A DNA stretch of 64,000 bases, from positions 62,001-126,000 of the forward strand of contig NZ_BAXZ01000022.1 of assembly GCF_000684975.1 (NCBI RefSeq). Direction: 5' to 3'. The notes beneath the pieces are model-generated. The model saw only the letters and a program-made list of their open reading frames with translations. It was not told where the DNA came from and made no database searches. Below are positions 1-8,217 of the stretch, piece after piece (position 1 is the stretch's first letter; each line of letters opens with the position of its first letter). Source of the DNA: Paraburkholderia acidipaludis NBRC 101816 (GTDB lineage: Bacteria > Pseudomonadota > Gammaproteobacteria > Burkholderiales > Burkholderiaceae). Made by a program: the position numbers and the translations under genes.

Positions 1-64
1 GGCCCGGCGCTCGCGTGTCACGCATGGCCGCGCGTAATTCCAAGCATCCTGGAGAGAGTCATCC
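1..64 (+). other. Left edge: possible 3' end of an upstream gene plus leader of the next
   Basis: One frame is open from the window edge to a TAA at 35-37, which would leave a short spacer before the next start. It could be the last codons of an upstream member of the sugar operon, but twelve codons are too few to assign a family. GGAGAGAG at 51-58 is the ribosome binding site of the dehydrogenase that starts at 65. Confidence 0.3.
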
Positions 65-793
65 ATGTCTGAATCGATGAAGGGAAAGGTGGCCGCCATC
101 ACGGGCGCGGCATCGGGTATCGGCCTCGAATGCGCGCGCACGCTCGTGGCAGCGGGCGCGAAGGTCGTATTGATCGACCGCGCCAAAGAGCGGCTCGAAG
201 CCTGCTGCGCTGACCTGGGGCCGAACGCGTTCGCGTTGCAGGTGGATCTGCTGCAGCCCGCGGAGGTGTCCGCGATGCTGCCGAAGATCTTGCAGCTCGC
301 AGGGGGCCTCGACATCTTCCATGCGAACGCGGGCGCCTATATCGGCGGCGAGGTCGTGAACGGCAATCCCGACGACTGGGACCGCATGCTGAACCTCAAT
401 ATCAACGCGGCGTTCCGGTCCGTGCATGCGGTGCTGCCCCACATGGTCGCGCAGCAGTCGGGCGACATCGTCTTCACGAGCTCGATTGCAGGCATCGTGC
501 CGGTGGTGTGGGAGCCCATCTACACGGCTTCGAAGTTCGCCGTGCAGGCCTTCGTTCACACCACGCGCCGCCAGGTGGCGAAGCACGGCGTGCGAGTGGG
601 CGCGGTGGCGCCGGGGCCCGTCGTCACGGCGTTGCTCGACGACTGGCCGAAGGCCAAAATGGAGGAGGCGCTGGCCTCGGGCAGCCTGATGCAGCCGAAA
701 GAGGTCGCCGACGCGGTACTCTTCATGCTGACGCGGCCGCGCAACGTGACCATACGCGATCTCGTGATCCTGCCTAACAGCGTGGATCTTTGA
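65..793 (+). CDS. SDR-family dehydrogenase, ribitol 2-dehydrogenase-like
   Basis: A 242-residue classical short-chain dehydrogenase predicted to oxidise a sugar alcohol with NAD in the cytoplasm. The nucleotide-binding TGxxxGIG motif is seen as TGAASGIG near residue 14, NAG near residue 88, and the catalytic Ser (FTSSIAG) and YTASK Tyr-Lys pair near residues 139-157. Start ATG at 65 follows GGAGAGAG. It sits directly upstream of a pentulose kinase, so the pair most likely converts ribitol or a related pentitol to a pentulose and then to its 5-phosphate. The substrate is inferred from that context and from resemblance to ribitol dehydrogenases; arabitol or xylitol remain possible. Confidence 0.8.
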   Translation: MSESMKGKVAAITGAASGIGLECARTLVAAGAKVVLIDRAKERLEACCADLGPNAFALQVDLLQPAEVSAMLPKILQLAGGLDIFHANAGAYIGGEVVNGNPDDWDRMLNLNINAAFRSVHAVLPHMVAQQSGDIVFTSSIAGIVPVVWEPIYTASKFAVQAFVHTTRRQVAKHGVRVGAVAPGPVVTALLDDWPKAKMEEALASGSLMQPKEVADAVLFMLTRPRNVTIRDLVILPNSVDL

Positions 794-822
794 GCGCGGG
801 CGCCGCCTTCCTTTCCCCTGAC

Positions 823-2523
823 ATGCAAACAGCGATGAGCACAGACAATCCCGCAGCCGGCGCGGCTGCAAGCGGTTCGCACGGCACGCGCTACGCGATA
901 GGCGTGGACGTGGGCACGGGCAGCGCCCGCGCGGGCATTTTCGATCCCTCGGGCGTCATGGTGGCCTCGGCGAAGCACGACATCACCGTGTTTCACGCGA
1001 GCGGCGCGATCGTCGAACAGTCGAGCACGGAGATCTGGAAGGCCGTCTGCCGCGCGGTGAAAGACGCACTCGCGACGGCCGCCGTTGCGCCCGACGCGAT
1101 CGCCGGGATCAGCTTCGACGCCACCTGTTCGCTGGTCGTGCTGGGCGAGGGCGGCCGGCCCCTGCCGGTGGGGCCGACCGAAAAGGACGAGCGCGACATC
1201 ATCGTGTGGATGGACCATCGCGCGCTCGGGCAGGCGCAACGCATCAACGAGACGGGACATGCGGTGCTCAAGTTCGTGGGCGGCACGATCTCGCCGGAGA
1301 TGGAAACGCCCAAGCTGCTGTGGCTGCTCGAGAACCGGCCCCACGTGTTCGAGGCGGCCTGGCAGTTCTTCGATCTGACCGACTTCCTGACATGGCGCGC
1401 GAGCGGCGATCTCGCGCGCTCCACCTGCACCGTCACCTGCAAGTGGACCTACCTCGCGCACGAGCGGCGCTGGGACGAAAGCTACTTCCGCGCGGTGGGT
1501 CTTGGCGTGCTGGCCGACGAAGGCTTTGCGCGCATCGGGCAGCGTGTCGTGGAGCCCGGCACGCCGCTTGGCAGCGGTTTGACCGCGCAGGCCGCGGCGG
1601 AACTGGGCCTGCGGGCGGGCACCCCGGTCGCGGCGGGCGTGATCGACGCGCACGCGGGGGGCATCGGCACGGTGGGCGCGGACGGCGCGCCCGAGTCCTG
1701 CCTCGGCTATGTTTTCGGCACCTCGTCGTGCACGATGACGACCACGCGCGAACCGGTGTTCGTGCCGGGCGTCTGGGGACCGTACTTCTCGGCGATGGTG
1801 CCGCAGGCGTGGCTCAACGAAGGCGGCCAGTCAGTGGCCGGCGCGGCGATCGAGCGGCTGCTGGCGATGCATCCGCTGGCCGCCGAAACGCAGCGCAGCG
1901 CAGAAGATGCGGGGCAGTCGCTGCCGGCACTGCTTGCCGGTCTCGCGGTGCAGGTGTCCGACAACCTTTCGGCGGCGGTCGGGCTCGCGCACGGCTTGCA
2001 TGTCGTGCCCGAATTCCTCGGCAACCGCGCGCCGTTTGCCGATCCTCACGCGAGAGCGGTGATCGCGGGGCTCGGGATGGACGCGGATCGGGACAGCCTC
2101 GTCGCGCTCTATATCGCGGGTATTTGCAGCATTGGTTACGGCCTGCGCCAGATCATCGAAGCGCAGGCCGCGGCCGGTGCTCCGATCGAGCGGATCGTGA
2201 TCAGCGGCGGCGCGGGGCGGCTTGCGCTCGTGCGCCAGTTGCTGGCCGATGCGACGGCCAGGCCCGTGCTGGTGACCGAGGCGGAAGAGCCCGTGCTGCT
2301 GGGTGCGGCGATGCTGGGCGCCGTGGCGGGCGGGCTTTGCGAGGACGTGCGTGCCGCGATGTCGAAGATGTCTCGGGTCAGCCTCGTTCATGCGCCGGCA
2401 ACGGGTGAGACTGCGGCGCTGCACGACGCGCGCTATGACGCGTTCAGGCAGTTGCAGGGCGTGGCGAGGGCGATACGTCAATACGGTCAATACGGCCAGC
2501 ACGACCCGAAGCACGCGGCGTAA
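823..2523 (+). CDS. FGGY-family pentulose kinase (D-ribulokinase-like)
   Basis: A 566-residue ATP-dependent sugar kinase. The N-terminal phosphate-binding segment is GVDVGTGSARAG, the FDATCSLVV segment and GTSSCTMTTTR region are typical of the ribulose-kinase branch of FGGY kinases, the catalytic Asp lies in GVIDAHAGG, and the C-terminal ATP site is ISGGAGR. It would phosphorylate the ketopentose made by the dehydrogenase just upstream. Start choice is uncertain: TTG at 790 would overlap the upstream stop, and ATG codons lie at 823 and 835; none has a strong ribosome binding site, so translational coupling is likely. Family is certain; D-ribulose as substrate is inferred. Confidence 0.85.
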   Translation: MQTAMSTDNPAAGAAASGSHGTRYAIGVDVGTGSARAGIFDPSGVMVASAKHDITVFHASGAIVEQSSTEIWKAVCRAVKDALATAAVAPDAIAGISFDATCSLVVLGEGGRPLPVGPTEKDERDIIVWMDHRALGQAQRINETGHAVLKFVGGTISPEMETPKLLWLLENRPHVFEAAWQFFDLTDFLTWRASGDLARSTCTVTCKWTYLAHERRWDESYFRAVGLGVLADEGFARIGQRVVEPGTPLGSGLTAQAAAELGLRAGTPVAAGVIDAHAGGIGTVGADGAPESCLGYVFGTSSCTMTTTREPVFVPGVWGPYFSAMVPQAWLNEGGQSVAGAAIERLLAMHPLAAETQRSAEDAGQSLPALLAGLAVQVSDNLSAAVGLAHGLHVVPEFLGNRAPFADPHARAVIAGLGMDADRDSLVALYIAGICSIGYGLRQIIEAQAAAGAPIERIVISGGAGRLALVRQLLADATARPVLVTEAEEPVLLGAAMLGAVAGGLCEDVRAAMSKMSRVSLVHAPATGETAALHDARYDAFRQLQGVARAIRQYGQYGQHDPKHAA

Positions 2524-2526
2524 AGG

Positions 2527-2748
2527 TTAGCCTTCCCCGGTCAGCCGGCTCAGCAAATGACTGAGCCGGCGGGCTTGCGCGTGCATGATTCCGGGCGTCA
2601 AGGCGATCTGCTGCACCCGATCGAACCAGTAGCGACGGCCAAAGACAGCGACGTGATTGTCGGCGGCGATGGCGGCTTCGAGATGCGCGATGGCATCGTC
2701 GAGGTTTTGTACCGTATAGGGGCTTTCGCCCGCGAGCCACGTTTTCAT
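2527..2748 (-). CDS. Small hypothetical protein (73 aa)
   Basis: A short minus-strand frame converging on the kinase gene, three bases past its stop. From the ATG at 2748 it gives 73 residues, with an amphipathic alpha-helical start (TVQNLDDAIAHLEAAIAA) and an Arg-rich C-terminus. I do not recognise the family. The composition looks protein-like and it ends next to a convergent gene, which supports it, but there is no strong ribosome binding site. Two perfect GTGCATGCAC palindromes lie 20 and 48 bases upstream and could be its operator. Confidence 0.45.
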   Translation of the reverse strand: MKTWLAGESPYTVQNLDDAIAHLEAAIAADNHVAVFGRRYWFDRVQQIALTPGIMHAQARRLSHLLSRLTGEG

Positions 2749-2767
2749 GTTCGATGAGGGAGCCACG

Positions 2768-2805
2768 GTGCATGCACGGTGATCTGCAAGCTTCGGTGCA
2801 TGCAC
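2768..2805. promoter_or_regulatory. Paired 10-bp palindromes GTGCATGCAC (putative operator)
   Basis: Two perfect copies of GTGCATGCAC lie at 2768-2777 and 2796-2805, 28 bp apart start to start, each preceded by CG and followed by G. Such a repeated palindrome is typical of a dimeric repressor operator. The nearest start codon is that of the small minus-strand gene at 2748. The regulator is unknown. Confidence 0.4.
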
Positions 2806-3351
2806 GTGCCCTGTCTGGTTTCGCCTGTCCAATGCAACCGCTCGACCCCGTTCACCTCATTTGCACGACAGGATCGCTTCGGCGCGCTTCTCTATGTCGT
2901 TCCATTCCGCAACGTTCGAATCGCTCTGCCTCGCTCGCGCGAAAGGCAGGATGTAATCAGCACATTCGGCAAAAGTAAGCAGTGCCTGGAAAGTACCAGG
3001 GTCTCTTGAAGGCACACCGCCTCATGAACGGCCCGGCGGAATTCGCGCAGGCCAATAGAAGATCGGCCGCCGCGCTCTGCCCTCGGAATATGAGCAGCGG
3101 CGGCCAAGGTAGCGGCTCGCCCGGGACATGGCCGGGCAATTTCCACTATTTCAGCGTCACGCAGGGGCGCCGGACCTTTGTGGATGCGGACCGGTCGCTA
3201 ATGGCGGCACGTGACTACTGCTGTTACTACAACTCTCTCAGAATTTAATAAAACCCGCGTTTTTAGATTCTCGACTGATTTAGCAATGATCGTGCCATAT
3301 GGGGTGCGCCCCGGCTGACGGGAGGATCAGGGTTATCGGGGGCGTGCCCCA

Positions 3352-3439
3352 GGACGATTTCGTCCACGACCTGGAGTGGAAATGGACGATTTCGACCAAT
3401 TTATGCATTGGACGCTATGAATGTGTCGATTTCGTCCAC
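3352..3439. repeat. Three phased copies of a 16-bp near-palindrome
   Basis: Copies at 3352-3367, 3383-3398 and 3424-3439 share the core CGATTTCG and the consensus TGGACGATTTCGTCCA. Start-to-start distances are 31 and 41 bp, close to three and four helical turns, so the three copies face the same side of DNA. This looks like a protein-binding array, though no gene is obviously controlled by it. Confidence 0.45.
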
Positions 3440-3464
3440 TTTGGGGCAGAGCGGGGATACATGG

Positions 3465-3960
3465 TCAGGACAACGCGCGATCCCCACCGGGCGCCACGCC
3501 AAACTGACGCTGATAGGCGCGGCTGAACGCGGTTTCCGATTGGTAGCCAACGTCCTCGGCGAGGATCGCCAGTGGAGTCCGGCTTGCGCGAATGCGGCCG
3601 CGTGCAATGGTCAGGCGCAGTTCCGCGAGAAAGGCCACCGGCGCCATGTTGACCGCGGCCTGAAACTGCCGGACCAGCGCAGCGCGCGACGTGTTCGCGC
3701 GCTGCGCCAGTTCGTCGAGCGTCCAGGACCGCGCGGGCTCGCTCAGCGTGACGAGGAGCGCTCCCGCGGTTTGACGGCGGGTGAGCAATGCCGGGTGAGC
3801 AATGCCAATACGCCTTGCCGGGACAAGGCCGCTTCGAGGTGGGCCCGCAGGACGATCACCATGACGGCAACGCCTGGCGAGCCGCAACCGCCGCCTGGCA
3901 GGTGCCCGCGGTGATCGGCGAGGCATTGATGGCGGCGGCCACGGTGGTCACGATCCGGTT
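3465..3960 (-). pseudogene. AraC-family regulator remnant, 5'-truncated and frameshifted
   Basis: The last hundred residues are a typical AraC double helix-turn-helix: SWTLDELAQRANTSRAALVR is the first helix-turn-helix, and LAILAEDVGYQSETAFSRAY the second with its conserved GYQSETAFSRAY segment. Upstream the reading frame breaks at a perfect 14-bp tandem duplication (3779-3792 and 3793-3806). Removing one copy joins the helix-turn-helix frame to AHLEAALSRQGVLALLTR, the usual linker helix of cupin-type AraC proteins. The extended frame then meets a stop near 3960, and the cupin domain is missing. The gene is therefore truncated and shifted, probably a decayed regulator of the neighbouring SDR gene. 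Confidence 0.75.
3779..3806. repeat. 14-bp perfect tandem duplication causing a frameshift
   Basis: GGGTGAGCAATGCC occurs twice head to tail at 3779-3792 and 3793-3806. Because 14 is not a multiple of three, the duplication shifts the frame of the AraC remnant; deleting one copy restores a continuous AraC reading frame. Replication slippage is the simplest origin. Confidence 0.85.
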
Positions 3961-4036
3961 ACTTCTGCAGCGCCGTCTCATACTGGGCCCCTCGCCGGCG
4001 AATTGATCGGGAGCGCTTCGGTGCACCCCATGACCG

Positions 4037-4882
4037 TCACCGCGCGCCACAGCCATCCGTCGAGATCGTGACGGCCTCCCACGCACGGATCTCATCCTCC
4101 AACGCCGACAACTTGCCTCGCACGAGCCCGAGCGCATCGCTGCCCAGCAGGAGATGCGCCGGGGGACAGTCGGCGTCGATCGCCGCAAGCATGGCCCGCG
4201 CGGCCTTCCTGGGATCCCCCGGTTGCTTGCCGCTTTTTTCCTCGCGAGCTTGACGGACGGGGTCGAAGATATCGTTGTAGTCGGGAATCGAGCGGGGCGT
4301 TCGCGCCATCGAGCGGCCGGCCCAGTCGGTGCGGAACGAACCCGGCGCCACGGCCGTCACGGCGATGCCGAAAGGCTTGACCTCCTTGCTCAAGGCTTCG
4401 GAGATGCCTTCCAGCGCGAACTTGCTTCCGCAGTAGTACGAAATTCCCGGCATGGTGATGTAGCCGCCCATCGACGTGATATTCAGAATGTGCCCGCGAC
4501 GGCGTTCGCGCATGAAGGGCAAAACGGCCTTCATCATGGCGACCGCGCCGAATACATTCACGTCGAACTGTCGACGCATTTCCGACAAGGGCGATTCCTC
4601 CATGATGCCTTCGTGGCCATAGCCGGCGTTGTTGACCAGTACGTCGACCGGCCCCACGTTCGCCTCGATCTCTGGTACGGCGCCTTCGATGGCGTCGAAG
4701 TCGGTCACGTCGAGTACACGCCCAAAAGCGGCATGCGCGGATAGCGACGTGAAATCACGCAATGCCTGCTCGCTTCTCACGGTACCGACCACTTTGTGAC
4801 CGACCGCAAGCGCCTCCTGGGCGAGCGCGCGGCCGAAGCCGCTGCTGACGCCGGTGATGAGCAGCGTTTTGCTGGATGTCAT
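4037..4882 (-). CDS. SDR-family oxidoreductase
   Basis: A 281-residue classical short-chain dehydrogenase. It shows TGVSSGFGRA (cofactor site, residues 10-19), NNAGYG near residue 86, the catalytic Ser in NITSMGG and YYCGSK as the Tyr-Lys motif. The phenylalanine in the glycine motif and the long C-terminal part place it among oxidoreductases of the YusZ/retinol-dehydrogenase-like branch, whose substrates are usually unknown. It is divergent from the AraC-family gene that starts about 95 bp away, and that gene most likely controls it. Natural substrate cannot be told from sequence. Confidence 0.85.
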   Translation of the reverse strand: MTSSKTLLITGVSSGFGRALAQEALAVGHKVVGTVRSEQALRDFTSLSAHAAFGRVLDVTDFDAIEGAVPEIEANVGPVDVLVNNAGYGHEGIMEESPLSEMRRQFDVNVFGAVAMMKAVLPFMRERRRGHILNITSMGGYITMPGISYYCGSKFALEGISEALSKEVKPFGIAVTAVAPGSFRTDWAGRSMARTPRSIPDYNDIFDPVRQAREEKSGKQPGDPRKAARAMLAAIDADCPPAHLLLGSDALGLVRGKLSALEDEIRAWEAVTISTDGCGAR

Positions 4883-4976
4883 GGAAGCACGCTCCGAATG
4901 TTGTCTGGAGAGTGCATACTAGTCTGAGGAGAAAGGCCGGTTAAGCCAGATTCCGCTAATTTTCTTGCATAAAATT
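4883..4976. promoter_or_regulatory. Divergent promoter region between SDR and AraC-family genes
   Basis: This 94-base gap must hold the promoters of both divergent genes. It is AT-richer toward the AraC start. No clear inverted repeat is visible, so any AraC operator would be the direct-repeat type usual for that family. Confidence 0.45.
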
Positions 4977-5948
4977 ATGAGCGGCAAACGCGTTTTCCCT
5001 CGCCGTTCCGAGCTGTCCTCGCAAAGCCAGAAGCGCATGGTTGCCCTGCTGCGCGGGTTGGCTCCGGACGAGGGCTACAACCTCACGGCGCTGCCGGGCG
5101 TCCGCATCCTGCGTTCGAACCGGGCGTTGTCGCGCACGCCGGTTCTGTACGATCCCGGCATCGTGATCGTTTGCCAGGGCCGCAAGCGCGGTTACTTCGG
5201 CGACGAGCTCTATCTGTACGATGAGCGTCACTATCTGGCCGTGTCCGTGCCCGTGCCGTTCAGCATGGAAACCGATGCAACCCCGGAGCGCCCGCTGCTC
5301 GCGCTGTATCTGCACCTCGACTTCGCGATGGCTGCCGAGCTGGCGGCGCAGATCGGCCGCGAAGGCGCTGCGGAGCGCAGGGAAGCGCCTCGCAGCATGA
5401 GCTCCACACCGATGGATGACGCCATGCAAACGTCCGTGCTGCGCTTGCTCGAAGCCATGCATCGGCCGCTCGAAGTCGCCGTGTTGGGCCAGGGCCTGCT
5501 GCGCGAACTGTACTTTCGTGTGCTTACCGGTGCCCAGGGCGGCTCGATGCGGGAGGCGCTGGCGATGCGAGGACAGTTCGGCAGAATAGGCAGATCACTA
5601 CGCCTCATCCACGCTGCCTACGCGCAATCGCTCGACGTGGCGCAGCTTGCCGAAGAAGCCGGCATGAGTGTCCCGAGCTTTCACAGCCACTTCAAGGCGA
5701 TCACGCAGGTTTCGCCGATGCAGTACGTGAAGTCCACGCGCCTGCATCAGGCCCGGCTGCTGATGTTGCGCCACGACCTGACCGCCGAGGCCGCGGGCCA
5801 CGCGGTGGGTTATACGAGCGCGTCCCAGTTCACGAGGGAGTTCAAGCGGCTTTTTGGCTTGACGCCCGCTGCGGAGGCAAAACGTATGCGCGAGAGCTTC
5901 GCCATTCCCGAGGCGTTCGAAGACGCGATGTATGTTTCGTCGCACTGA
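4977..5948 (+). CDS. AraC-family transcriptional regulator (AraC_N type)
   Basis: A 323-residue DNA-binding regulator. Residues about 30-190 form the AraC N-terminal cupin-like domain (PGIVIVCQGRKRGYFGDELYLYDERHYLAVSVPVPF), and residues 215-315 the AraC double helix-turn-helix (LDVAQLAEEAGMSVPSFHSH and AAGHAVGYTSASQFTREFKR). The ATG at 4977 is preferred over a TTG four codons earlier. Proteins of this type usually activate a divergent oxidoreductase gene; here the SDR gene at 4037-4882 is the likely target. The inducer is unknown. Confidence 0.88.
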   Translation: MSGKRVFPRRSELSSQSQKRMVALLRGLAPDEGYNLTALPGVRILRSNRALSRTPVLYDPGIVIVCQGRKRGYFGDELYLYDERHYLAVSVPVPFSMETDATPERPLLALYLHLDFAMAAELAAQIGREGAAERREAPRSMSSTPMDDAMQTSVLRLLEAMHRPLEVAVLGQGLLRELYFRVLTGAQGGSMREALAMRGQFGRIGRSLRLIHAAYAQSLDVAQLAEEAGMSVPSFHSHFKAITQVSPMQYVKSTRLHQARLLMLRHDLTAEAAGHAVGYTSASQFTREFKRLFGLTPAAEAKRMRESFAIPEAFEDAMYVSSH

Positions 5949-6102
5949 GGCTCGTGCACGGCGGCGATGCCGTCACGACTTCAGACCGTCGCCGGCTGCA
6001 CCGTCGGCACGCTCGCGCCGATCCTCAGGCAGTTCGGCTATTTCGGCTATAGCGACCGCAATCTCCGGCATTCCCCGGTGAGGAACCGACGCGTACGAGC
6101 GG

Positions 6103-7140
6103 TCAACGCATGGCAAGCCGACTCAAAAAGGCGTCGACCCGATGGGCTTCCGTGGCCCACGACGTCACCAGTCGAACCACGGAATGACCATCCTGTGCCG
6201 GTCCCCACACGTAAAAAGCGAAGTCTTGCTTCAACGCGGCGATAACGGAGTCGGGCAAGATCGCGAATACCTGGTTCGTCACCGTTTCCGCCTGAAGCGC
6301 GTAGCCATTCGACACGATGCCTGCGGCGAGCCTCGCGGCTGCCGCATTGGCGTGCTGGGCGTTGGCGAAGAAAAGATTGGCGCTCCCAAACAATTCCTGA
6401 AACTGGATACCCAGCAGCCGGCCTTTTGCCAGCATGGCGCCGCGCTGCTTGACGTGGAAAGCAAAGTCCTCTTTCAAGGCGGGATTGCACACCACGATGG
6501 CTTCACCTAGAAGCGCGCCCACCTTGGTTCCGCCGATCCAGAAAATATCGACGAGAGCGGCAATATCGGCGAGCGTTGCGTCGTTCTTGCCGGAAGCCAG
6601 TGCTGCGGCAAGGCGCGCGCCGTCCAGAAACAGAATGAGGTTTCGCGCTCTGGCGAGCGCGGAAATTTTCCGCAGCTCCGCAAGCGTGTAGAGCGTGCCG
6701 GTTTCGGTCGCGTTGGACAGATAGATCAGCCGCGGCTTCGCCATGTGCGGGAAATGCGCGTTGCTGGCCAGCGCGGCTTCGATATGCTCCGGCGTGAGTT
6801 TCCCGTCAACAGCGGGGACGGTGATGAGCTTGTGGCCCGTCGCCTCGATCGCGCCGGCCTCTCTTACCACGATATGCCCCGAGCTTGCCGCAATGACGGC
6901 TTCATGCGGCCGGAGGCAACTGGCGATGGAAACGATGTTCGCCATCGTGCCGCTGGCGACGTAGTGGATCGCGCCGTCGAATGTGTCGCCAAGGCGCGCC
7001 TTGATCCGCGCGGTTGCCTCGGCGGAAAAAGCGTCGTCGCCATACGCCGCATGCTGGTGGGTGTTGGTTTCGGTCAGGACGCGGAGGATGGCCGGGTGCG
7101 CGCCCTCGCTGTAGTCGTCGAGAAAGCTGAAAGTCGTCAT
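6103..7140 (-). CDS. Low-specificity threonine aldolase / beta-eliminating lyase
   Basis: A 345-residue PLP-dependent aldolase of fold type I, predicted to cleave L-threonine or allo-threonine to glycine and acetaldehyde. Visible features are the N-terminal FLDDYSEGAHPAI segment, YGDDAFS, the cofactor aspartate in LFLDGARLAAAL and the Schiff-base lysine in WIGGTKVGALLGEA near residue 210. Length matches the family. It lies 99 bp downstream of an AraC-family gene on the same strand, which may control it. Preference for D- or L-substrates and for threonine versus phenylserine cannot be read from the sequence. Confidence 0.88.
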   Translation of the reverse strand: MTTFSFLDDYSEGAHPAILRVLTETNTHQHAAYGDDAFSAEATARIKARLGDTFDGAIHYVASGTMANIVSIASCLRPHEAVIAASSGHIVVREAGAIEATGHKLITVPAVDGKLTPEHIEAALASNAHFPHMAKPRLIYLSNATETGTLYTLAELRKISALARARNLILFLDGARLAAALASGKNDATLADIAALVDIFWIGGTKVGALLGEAIVVCNPALKEDFAFHVKQRGAMLAKGRLLGIQFQELFGSANLFFANAQHANAAAARLAAGIVSNGYALQAETVTNQVFAILPDSVIAALKQDFAFYVWGPAQDGHSVVRLVTSWATEAHRVDAFLSRLAMR

Positions 7141-7239
7141 TCGGTGCTTCTGCGTTGGGTGGGGCCGCCCAAAGGCAGGCCGGAAACGGCAGCGTACCGG
7201 TCCGTTGCCCGATCGCCTTGTAAAAAATTGCGAGGGCGC

Positions 7240-8049
7240 TCAGAAGCGCGCGGGCGTCACCCCGTAGGCGTCGCGAAACGCGCGGGTGAAATGGCTTTGA
7301 TCGAAGAAGCCGACGGCGTGCGCAATGTCGGTGATCGGCGTCTGCCGGTGCGCGGCCATCAACGCGACGGCCTTTTCGAGCCGCATGCGCAGCAGCCAGG
7401 CGTGAGGCGTCATGCCGACCGTGCGTTTGAAGAGCTTCAGGAAGCGGAACCGGTCGAGGCCGAGGAGGAGGGACAAGTCCTCCAGAACGATCTTGTCGGC
7501 AAGATGCGCTTCCACGAAATCGCGAATCTGTCGAAGCTGCTGCGGCGACAGTGCGCCGGAAATCGTCTGGGGAGAAGGCTGCTTCAAGCGCGCGAACAGC
7601 GATTCCAGCAGTTCGAGAACGAGGGTTTCGTTCGTCATCCCGTCGGCTGTCGTGCGCTGGAGCGCCGTGTGCAGGTTGAGCAGCCGGTCGGCCAGGCCCC
7701 GGTCTTGCAGCACGACGGCGGGCTGCGAGGGGAAATCGTGCCTGCCGGTGATCTCCTCGCCGAATCCGTTCAGCAGCGCGGGCGACAGGCGAAACGTGTG
7801 CAGCGTATAGGGGTGATCCGCGTCGGCAACGCCGTCGTGGACTTCGCCCGGCGGCATGATCTGAACGGCGCCGCGCGCGAGCAGGAACGACTCGCCGCGC
7901 AGCGATTGACGCTGCACGCCGCTCGCCACCAGCCCGATGTGGCAGTCGAGATGATAGTGGGGTTCGAAGCGAAACTCGGCATAACGGGCTGTGCTGAGCG
8001 TCAAGCCTGGGACACCGATGGAATGACTGTACTGAACTTCTTCGGACAT
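7240..8049 (-). CDS. AraC-family transcriptional regulator (AraC_binding cupin type)
   Basis: A 269-residue regulator with an N-terminal cupin arm and effector domain (FRFEPHYHLDCHIGLVASGVQRQSLRG is split across residues 27-53) and a C-terminal AraC helix-turn-helix pair (residues 165-265, with DIAHAVGFFDQSHFTRAFRD as the second unit). This subtype often regulates amino-acid export or catabolism. It precedes the threonine aldolase gene on the same strand with a 99-bp gap, so control of amino-acid turnover is plausible. The ribosome binding site is weak. Confidence 0.85.
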   Translation of the reverse strand: MSEEVQYSHSIGVPGLTLSTARYAEFRFEPHYHLDCHIGLVASGVQRQSLRGESFLLARGAVQIMPPGEVHDGVADADHPYTLHTFRLSPALLNGFGEEITGRHDFPSQPAVVLQDRGLADRLLNLHTALQRTTADGMTNETLVLELLESLFARLKQPSPQTISGALSPQQLRQIRDFVEAHLADKIVLEDLSLLLGLDRFRFLKLFKRTVGMTPHAWLLRMRLEKAVALMAAHRQTPITDIAHAVGFFDQSHFTRAFRDAYGVTPARF

Positions 8050-8217
8050 GACTCGTCTTGGGTTCGCCGCCGGCAGTCGGGCGGCTCACCCCGCACGTTA
8101 CGCTGTGAATGGGCCATTATCGCAGCTTCATGCTGGACTGCACGGTCCGGCGCGGAACTGAGCGGAACCAAAGCCGAAGCCAGCGGCGCGGCCCACGGCG
8201 CGCCGCTGGCCGACTGC

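Larger units (their letters stand above)
2749..3464. other. Non-coding stretch with palindromes and a phased repeat array
   Basis: About 716 bases without a convincing gene. Short open frames exist on both strands but lack start signals and family resemblance. It contains paired GTGCATGCAC palindromes at its left end and three copies of a TGGACGATTTCGTCCA-like motif at its right end, both listed separately. Base composition near 3230-3300 is AT-richer than the flanks. Confidence 0.5.
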
